Source of the DNA: Saprospiraceae bacterium
GTDB lineage: Bacteria; Bacteroidota; Bacteroidia; Chitinophagales; Saprospiraceae
Length of the DNA stretch: 47,781 bases
Direction of reading: 5' to 3'
Assembly: GCA_020628645.1 (NCBI GenBank)
Contig: JAHDES010000043.1
Span: 1-47,781, forward strand
The notes beneath the pieces are model-generated. The model ran no database searches and was not told where the DNA came from. It was given only the letters and a program-made list of their open reading frames with translations. Position numbers and translations under genes: made by a program. This document shows positions 42,558-47,781 of the stretch, in pieces; the stretch's first letter is position 1, and each line of letters opens with the position of its first letter.

Positions 42558-44153
42558 CTACAGCCCTCCCGTTTGTAATTTCTGATCTAAATTTGGCGAT
42601 GTACTTCCGTACTCTTTAGCTTGTTGCCAAAATTGCTTGGCTTTACTGCTGTTACCAAGTTTAGCATGGGTATCACCTAAATGCTCCAAAATATAAGGAC
42701 TTTTTGCGCCTCCTTTTTCGATGGCTTTTTCAAGATTTGTTTTAGCAGCTTCAAAATCATTTTGTTGATAATGCCACCAACCCAATGCATCTAAGATACG
42801 AGGATCATCTGCACGCATTTCAAGCCCTTTATCTAAATATTTCTTCGCACGATCATATTTTTTTAAAGAGGTATACTCCAAACTTAATTTAGAAAGCACA
42901 TCCAACTTTAAAGAAGGATCACGATTCGACATCAATAGGGCTTGTTCAAAAGAAGAAACGGCATTCATTGATTGAGTCTTGGCAGAATAAGCCACTCCAT
43001 TCATATAATAGGCGCGTGCCTGATTCGGAAATACATCTAGTGCATTTTCAGATACTTCTAATAAGGCATCCATATCGTTGGCTTCTGCATGAATGTACAT
43101 CATCTGATCCCATACAGCAAAAACTGATTTATTCAATTCTATCGTTCTTTTATAAGCCGCTAAAGCTTCTTGTGGTTTTCCAGCATAGTATAATAGATCG
43201 CCCTTGATCGAATGGGCTTTAGCATCTTCAGGATGCGTTTGTGCCAATAATTCACCTAACTCAAGGGCCGCTTGTGTTAAGGTTGGATTTTTCTGCGCAT
43301 CAATCTTTTCGATAAAAGGAAATAATGCTTTGATTTTAACATCAATATTTTCGTCTGCTTGTGCAAAAATGGGCTTCAAGGTTTGTAGATAGGTAACATC
43401 ATTATTAGCTTTGGGGCCATCGGCAAGTGCGAGTTGTGCTTTAGCATCATCTTTATCAATGGCTAAAATCTTTTTATAGGTAGATTTTGCCGCTTCGATA
43501 TCACCCGCTTGAGTATAAAAGCCAGCTAATAAATGCAAATAATTGGTGTTTTTTGGAAATTTATTGACCAATTTTTGTAATTCACCAGCCGCTTTTTTAG
43601 TATCCCCTAAACCAACATAGAGGGTGTGTTTACGTCGTATAAATTCTTCGGTGATACCAAAATTAGATTCTATTTGGTCGTAGACTTTGATTGCTTCCTT
43701 AGTTTGATTGGCTTTGACTAGAAAATAAGCATGTTTGAGGTAATAATCTTCAACTTTTGGATATGTTTTCGTTAAATTTTCAAATACAGTAGCGGCATCT
43801 GTAAATTTATTCATCTTTTGATACACATCAGCCAGAAAAAATTGATACCAAATATTATTTCCATCCCAATTAACAGCATTTTTGATCGCTTTCAAGGCAC
43901 TTTCATCTTCATCCATCACATCATATACGCGCGCCAATTCATAGGATGCTGCTGCATTTTGAGACGATTGTTTCAGCACTTCTTTATACAAGTCCGCCGC
44001 CTTCTCAAAACGTTCCATGATCTTCTCACGCCCTGCTTCAATAAACAATTCTTGAATTTTCACCTCAGCTTCTGTCGTCGTACCAGGTTGCGCCCATAAG
44101 GTATTCGTTGAACAGATGAGGATTAGTAAATATGTGATTTGACGGAATTTCAT
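42558..44153 (-). CDS. Tetratricopeptide repeat protein
   Basis: This 531-aa protein has an N-terminal signal peptide (ends TLWAQ) and about 12 TPR units. Examples are AAASYELARVYDVMDEDESALKAI, NIWYQFFLADVYQKMNKFTDAATVF, AKAHSIKGDLLYYAGKPQEALAAYKRTIELN and ILDALGWWHYQQNDFEAAKTNLEKAIE. It is therefore probably a periplasmic or outer-membrane-associated scaffold. It is upstream of the DUF4292 and EnvC-like genes on the same strand, an arrangement that recurs in Bacteroidota. That suggests a shared envelope role. The 104-base gap to the DUF4292 gene contains an inverted repeat, so co-transcription is likely but not certain. Confidence 0.94.
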   Translation of the reverse strand: MKFRQITYLLILICSTNTLWAQPGTTTEAEVKIQELFIEAGREKIMERFEKAADLYKEVLKQSSQNAAASYELARVYDVMDEDESALKAIKNAVNWDGNNIWYQFFLADVYQKMNKFTDAATVFENLTKTYPKVEDYYLKHAYFLVKANQTKEAIKVYDQIESNFGITEEFIRRKHTLYVGLGDTKKAAGELQKLVNKFPKNTNYLHLLAGFYTQAGDIEAAKSTYKKILAIDKDDAKAQLALADGPKANNDVTYLQTLKPIFAQADENIDVKIKALFPFIEKIDAQKNPTLTQAALELGELLAQTHPEDAKAHSIKGDLLYYAGKPQEALAAYKRTIELNKSVFAVWDQMMYIHAEANDMDALLEVSENALDVFPNQARAYYMNGVAYSAKTQSMNAVSSFEQALLMSNRDPSLKLDVLSKLSLEYTSLKKYDRAKKYLDKGLEMRADDPRILDALGWWHYQQNDFEAAKTNLEKAIEKGGAKSPYILEHLGDTHAKLGNSSKAKQFWQQAKEYGSTSPNLDQKLQTGGL

Positions 44154-44290
44154 ATAATTAAATAACGCAGTTTGTTTGTGTTCGTTGCTATGTGGGTTTA
44201 ATTTTCAATTTCTTTAACGAAATTTTTATAAAAAGGATTATCCTTTGAGTTTTTAAGTTTACGCAAATTGAAAGTCTATTTATATTATAA

Positions 44291-45193
44291 TCAATGATTA
44301 TACCCAAATTGACGAAGTTGTCGTTCATCGTCGCGCCAGTTCTCTTTTATTTTGACGTGCATCTCTAAAAATACCTTCTTTTCGGTGAAGGCTTCAATGC
44401 TTTTGCGTGCTTCCGTACCTAGTCGTTTTATGGCTTTTCCTTCTTTTCCAATGATGATGCTTTTTTGTGTTTTTCGAGCCACAAAGATTAGCGCAGAGAT
44501 ACGAATTAAATCTTCTCCTTTTTTGGTTTTTGTTTCTTTAAAAGATTCAATGCTGACTTCTGTGGAGTAGGGAATTTCTTGTTTGTACAACATTAAAATT
44601 TTCTCCCGAATGATTTCACTTACGAAAAAACGCTCAGGTTTATCAGTCAATTGATCTTTGGGATAATAGACAGGACCTTCGGGGAGATTACTTTTGATTA
44701 GATTGAATAAAGTATCTGTATTCGTTTTATGCAAAGCAGAAATAGGAATGGTTTCTTGAAAATTGGGGATGCGTTCGTTCCAATCTTGTATTAAGGCTAA
44801 GATTTCTTCTTCACTTGCTTTATCAATTTTATTAATCACCAAAAACAAAGGAATATCTACCGACTTTAACTTAGGTATAATTGGTGCATCTTCATCATAC
44901 TTTTCAAAAAAATCAGTTACAAAAAGCATAATATCGGCATCATCAAAGGTCGTCCGAACAAAGCGATTCATTGCTTCGTGCATTTTGTAGGCAGGATCTT
45001 TAACGATACCTGGCGTATCCGAAAAAACGATTTGATAATCGTCGCCACTCAAAATACCAATAATTCGATGACGTGTGGTTTGCGGTTTATTGGTAATAAT
45101 CGACATCCGTTCGCCTACTAATGCGTTCATCAATGTCGATTTTCCAACATTAGGGCGACCAATAATATTTACAAAACCAGATTTGTGAGTCAT
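44291..45193 (-). CDS. era: GTPase Era
   Basis: This 300-aa GTPase assists 16S rRNA processing and 30S assembly. It has G1 GRPNVGKST (12-20), switch I/G2 TTRHRIIGI, G3 DTPG (59-62) and G4 NKID. The C-terminal KH domain (about 200-290) includes IIIGKEGKAIKRLGTEARKSIEAF, the GxxG-containing signature of Era. The end (VKIKENWRDDERQLRQFGY) is also typical. It is a single gene on the minus strand. The start at 45193 gives MTHKSGFVNIIGRPN, the normal N-terminus. Confidence 0.98.
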   Translation of the reverse strand: MTHKSGFVNIIGRPNVGKSTLMNALVGERMSIITNKPQTTRHRIIGILSGDDYQIVFSDTPGIVKDPAYKMHEAMNRFVRTTFDDADIMLFVTDFFEKYDEDAPIIPKLKSVDIPLFLVINKIDKASEEEILALIQDWNERIPNFQETIPISALHKTNTDTLFNLIKSNLPEGPVYYPKDQLTDKPERFFVSEIIREKILMLYKQEIPYSTEVSIESFKETKTKKGEDLIRISALIFVARKTQKSIIIGKEGKAIKRLGTEARKSIEAFTEKKVFLEMHVKIKENWRDDERQLRQFGYNH

Positions 45194-45218
45194 CTAAAGT
45201 ATGTTTTTATGATGTTGT

Positions 45219-45233
45219 AGTCGGGGCACGACT
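45219..45233. repeat. Palindromic repeat unit AGTCG-nnn-CACGAC, copy 2
   Basis: AGTCGGGGCACGACT is a perfect 5-bp palindrome around GGGCA. Together with the copies at 24192-24205 and 45293-45306 it forms a small dispersed family. Confidence 0.6.
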
Positions 45234-45292
45234 ATTCCTTATTAAGTAGTTGTTTATACAAAATCTTTTATCAAAAAAATAGCTGTTTAATC

Positions 45293-45306
45293 AGTCGGGC
45301 CACGAC
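45293..45306. repeat. Palindromic repeat unit AGTCG-nnn-CACGAC, copy 3
   Basis: AGTCGGGCCACGAC lies 60 bases after copy 2 and just before the stop of the next minus-strand gene. It is followed by CTTTTTAT, so it could also act as a weak terminator. Confidence 0.55.
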
Positions 45307-45314
45307 CTTTTTAT

Positions 45315-45899
45315 TTAAAAAATTAATCGTTTTACAGCACCTTCGATCATGGCTTCTACCGCTTTACCCAAAATTTTCGGACGCTGTGTTCTCCAATTAA
45401 TGTTATTATAATTTTCACCAAAATTAATAAAATGTTGAAGTTGGATCTGTTCCATTTCATCAATTACGTGGTCTAATAGATTTAAACAACAAATCCAACC
45501 TCGCTCATCGCGCACATCCTCCCACCATTCTTCATAATAGCAATCATCAGAAGCATGAAAATTAAGTACATTTTCACCAATAAGAATATATTTATAAATA
45601 TGCTGTGCAAGGAGTTCGTCAATTACATTTCGTTTGAGGTGCATCACATCATTATGCAAACAATCATTCCATTCTCCGATTAGTTCTATTATTGCCAAGC
45701 CCTCCGAATAATCTACATAAATTATTTTAAGATATAAAGTAGCTGATCCGAAGGAATCCCATTGGGGATGAATGAAATAATTGTAGATTTTCTGTGTAAA
45801 TTTGAACTCATCATACACGCGACCATAAAACGGACTACGTTCATCTTCTGAAGCTACGTATTTATTTCGCCAATGATAATGTGGTTCGATGTCGTGCAT
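45315..45899 (-). CDS. Hypothetical protein, 194 aa
   Basis: I do not recognise this protein. It starts MHDIEPHYHWRNKYVASEDERSPFYGRVYDEF and is rich in Trp, Tyr and acidic residues (FHASDDCYYEEWWEDVRDERGWICC). It has no signal peptide or membrane helix, so it is probably cytoplasmic. Predicted structure is a mix of beta-strands (TLYLKIIYVDYSEGLAIIELIGEW) and helices (LDHVIDEMEQIQLQHF). A -7-like TACTTTTG lies 21 bases before the start. It stands alone between era and the kinase gene. The long open frame and composition support a real gene, and the function is unknown. Confidence 0.8.
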   Translation of the reverse strand: MHDIEPHYHWRNKYVASEDERSPFYGRVYDEFKFTQKIYNYFIHPQWDSFGSATLYLKIIYVDYSEGLAIIELIGEWNDCLHNDVMHLKRNVIDELLAQHIYKYILIGENVLNFHASDDCYYEEWWEDVRDERGWICCLNLLDHVIDEMEQIQLQHFINFGENYNNINWRTQRPKILGKAVEAMIEGAVKRLIF

Positions 45900-45919
45900 T
45901 AATAAATTGTTTTACAATA

Positions 45920-45927
45920 CAAAAGTA
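45920..45927 (-). promoter_or_regulatory. Putative -7 element of the 194-aa gene
   Basis: The minus strand reads TACTTTTG, an exact TAnnTTTG match, ending 21 bases before the start codon. No -33 box at the right spacing was found. Confidence 0.35.
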
Positions 45928-46043
45928 GAAAAATTTAGTAAACGATAAGTTGTTAACTTATCCGTATTTATAAGTCAAAAAATACTTTGCCTTTTGCGGG
46001 TTGATATTTAAAATTTCACATTTCAATATTTTCAAAACCAATA

Positions 46044-46559
46044 ATGTACCAAATAGTTGTAACAGGACCCGAATCTTCTGGTAAAACGACCCTTGCACAG
46101 CAATTAGCCGAGCATTATCAAACACAATATGTAACAGAGTATGCAAGAACGTACTTAGAAGAACGCGTTGGTCAATACGAAGAAAAAGATCTGCTACAGA
46201 TTGCAAAAGAACAATTTCGATTGCAAAATGAAGCTTTAAAAAGTGCCAATCAATGTATTTTCTATGATACATCTTTTTTGGTATTAAAAATCTGGTCGAA
46301 CTTTAAATACAAACGCGTTGATCCTTGGATCAATCAGCAATTCCGTTATCAAGCCATAGATGCTTATCTACTTTGCGGAACTGAAATTGAATGGGAATAT
46401 GATGTCTTACGAGAGCATCCATATCAACGTGATGAACTGTATCAATTGTATAAAAAAGAGCTTCAATTCGGGCGAAAGAAATTTATCGAATTAAATGGCA
46501 ATCAAAAACAACGTTTAAATCAAGCTACCAATTATTTAGATTCAATGTTTTCAAAATAA
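46044..46559 (+). CDS. NadR-like nicotinamide riboside kinase domain protein
   Basis: This 171-aa cytoplasmic P-loop ATPase has Walker A GPESSGKTT (8-16), then TEYARTYLEE, the hallmark of the NadR-type ribosylnicotinamide kinase (AAA_28) family, and later IFYDTSFLVLKIW. Full NadR proteins also carry an adenylyltransferase and an HTH domain, but stand-alone kinase domains like this one are common in Bacteroidota, often next to a nicotinamide riboside transporter gene. That partner is not visible here. It probably phosphorylates nicotinamide riboside to NMN. It is divergent from the 194-aa hypothetical gene. Confidence 0.9.
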   Translation: MYQIVVTGPESSGKTTLAQQLAEHYQTQYVTEYARTYLEERVGQYEEKDLLQIAKEQFRLQNEALKSANQCIFYDTSFLVLKIWSNFKYKRVDPWINQQFRYQAIDAYLLCGTEIEWEYDVLREHPYQRDELYQLYKKELQFGRKKFIELNGNQKQRLNQATNYLDSMFSK

Positions 46560-46575
46560 ATTGAAAATAAACCCT

Positions 46576-46605
46576 TTTGCATTGAACCCCTATTTCGTAT
46601 CTTTG
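46576..46605 (+). promoter_or_regulatory. Putative promoter of mqnC
   Basis: TTTG (46576-46579) and TATCTTTG (46598-46605) fit the Bacteroidota -33/-7 consensus with 18-base spacing. The -7 box is perfect. Transcription would start near 46612, about 43 bases before the ATG. Confidence 0.65.
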
Positions 46606-46654
46606 TTGAATAAGCAAGAAAAAAGTAATTTCTTAAAGAAAAGAGCCATGCGTT

Positions 46655-47781
46655 ATGCGTACAGACGATTTATTACAACGAGCTTTAAATTTAGAATTTC
46701 TTTCGGTAGAAGAAGGTGTTTTTTTATTTGAACAAGCTACCACAAGCGAATTGATGTATGTGGGCAATCAAATGCGGCAACATCATGTCCCAAATAATAT
46801 CGTTACTTGGATTATTGATCGTAACTCCAATACAACAAATGTCTGTATTGCCAATTGTAAATTTTGCAACTTTTATCGTCGTCCAGGGCATGAAGAGTCG
46901 TACATCACGACTATAGAAGAGTACAAGCAAAAAATAGAAGAAACCTTTGCTTTTGGTGGAGAACAATTACTTTTACAAGGAGGACATCATCCAGATTTGG
47001 GCTTACAATATTATTGTGATTTATTTGCAGAGTTGAAAGAATTGTATCCTAATTTAAAATTGCATGCATTAGGGCCACCAGAGATTGCGCATATCGCTAA
47101 ATTGGATAAAAAATCGCACACGGAAGTCTTGAGTGCCTTAAAAGATGCAGGATTGGATTCCTTACCAGGCGCTGGTGCAGAAATCTTAGATGATCGTGTT
47201 CGTCGCTTAATTTCCAAAGGGAAATGTGGTTCAAAAGAATGGCTGGACATCATGCGCGCTGCCCATCAATTGGATATTACGACCTCTGCCACTATGATGT
47301 TTGGGCATATCGAAACCAATAAAGAACGTATGCAACATCTCGTGGATATTCGTCAAGTTCAGTCGGAGAAGCCCGATCATGTAAAAGGATTTTTAGCCTT
47401 TATTCCTTGGCCCTTCCAAGATGAAGATACCATTTTGAAACGTCTCAAACGCGCCCGCAACACCTGTACCAGTGATGAATATGTACGGATGATTGCGATG
47501 AGTCGGATCATGCTTCCCAATGTGGTTAATATTCAAGCATCTTGGTTGACCGTTGGTAAACAAGTGGCTCAAGTTTGTCTCCATTCAGGAGCGAATGATT
47601 TTGGCAGTATTATGATTGAAGAAAATGTGGTTTCTGCTGCAGGAGCTGCTTTTCGTTTTACAGCAGATGGGATTCAAGAAGCCATTCGAGATGCAGGTTT
47701 TACGCCTCAATTACGAGATCAACAATACGCTTATCGAGAACTTCCAGCTAATATCAAACAACAAGAATTGGATCGTAAGAC
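46655..47781 (+). CDS. mqnC: Cyclic dehypoxanthine futalosine synthase MqnC, 3' end cut by window
   Basis: About 375 residues are visible and the frame is open to the last base. It is a radical SAM enzyme of the futalosine menaquinone pathway, forming cyclic dehypoxanthinyl futalosine. The radical SAM cluster motif CxxxCxxC is visible as CIANCKFCNFYR, preceded by IIDRNSNTTNVC, and LLQGGHHPDLGL follows. The C-terminal IQASWLTVGKQVAQVCLHSGANDFGSIMIEENVVSAAGA is typical of MqnC. Related MqnE and FbiC-like enzymes have different C-terminal signatures, so MqnC is favoured. I take the ATG at 46655, giving MRTDDLLQRALNLEFLS. An ATG at 46648 is in another frame. Confidence 0.93.
   Translation, partial: MRTDDLLQRALNLEFLSVEEGVFLFEQATTSELMYVGNQMRQHHVPNNIVTWIIDRNSNTTNVCIANCKFCNFYRRPGHEESYITTIEEYKQKIEETFAFGGEQLLLQGGHHPDLGLQYYCDLFAELKELYPNLKLHALGPPEIAHIAKLDKKSHTEVLSALKDAGLDSLPGAGAEILDDRVRRLISKGKCGSKEWLDIMRAAHQLDITTSATMMFGHIETNKERMQHLVDIRQVQSEKPDHVKGFLAFIPWPFQDEDTILKRLKRARNTCTSDEYVRMIAMSRIMLPNVVNIQASWLTVGKQVAQVCLHSGANDFGSIMIEENVVSAAGAAFRFTADGIQEAIRDAGFTPQLRDQQYAYRELPANIKQQELDRK

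Noticed and set aside
45958-46272. 104-aa minus-strand ORF
   Set aside because: It lies almost entirely antisense to the NadR-like kinase gene, whose motifs are clear, and has no recognisable domain.
1-47781. Search for tRNA, rRNA, phage, integrase and transposase genes
   Set aside because: No sequence that I could fold or recognise as such was found, but a covariance-model scan could still find a small RNA.

Overview
The window is AT-rich DNA from a Bacteroidota bacterium. The markers are a type IX secretion (gliding) core cluster porP-gldK-gldL-gldM-gldN, a secreted M43 metalloprotease with a C-terminal sorting domain, a DUF4292 lipoprotein next to a TPR protein and an EnvC-like protein, near absence of Shine-Dalgarno sequences, and TAnnTTTG-type -7 promoter elements. 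An mqnC gene (futalosine menaquinone route) fits Saprospiria, Chitinophagia or Cytophagia-like lineages better than classical Flavobacteria, but this placement is inference. I saw no rRNA, tRNA, CRISPR array, transposase, integrase or phage gene. Most of the window is chromosomal core with accessory intergenic repeats.

Layout. 1-6.7 kb: an unknown acidic protein, a DEAD-box RNA helicase, a methyltransferase, an APC-type amino acid permease and a thioredoxin-domain (DUF255/YyaL) protein. 6.8-12.9 kb: the T9SS genes porP, gldK, gldL, gldM and gldN, closed by a strong bidirectional terminator. 12.9-20.8 kb: an SF1 helicase, an ABC exporter, a secreted TonB-C/beta-barrel-like fusion and a large SF2 helicase with predicted membrane segments. 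21-27.5 kb: queG, a VanX-like dipeptidase lipoprotein, a 75-aa protein, dapD, an M1 aminopeptidase lipoprotein and a small lysine-rich secreted protein.

27.6-35.8 kb is the most system-like part: a divergent outer-membrane protein gene, then a TetR regulator, a LolA-like periplasmic protein, two FtsX-type permeases, a LolD-type ATPase, a short-chain dehydrogenase and a DUF1302-like outer-membrane barrel, all on one strand. A TetR-type operator-like palindrome lies in the divergent promoter region. Together these could form a trans-envelope lipid or lipoprotein transport route. A 138-bp element with near-perfect terminal inverted repeats fills the gap after tetR, and TCTAAAA-type word repeats fill several other gaps.

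36-47.8 kb: the M43 protease, ruvX, def, a short endonuclease V homologue, a GNAT acetyltransferase, a small membrane protein, the EnvC-like/DUF4292/TPR group, era, an unknown protein, a NadR-like kinase and mqnC, which runs off the right edge.

The intergenic DNA is rich in short palindromes and imperfect inverted repeats. Several share a core sequence or show compensatory stem changes, and together they are the main unexplained structure in the window.
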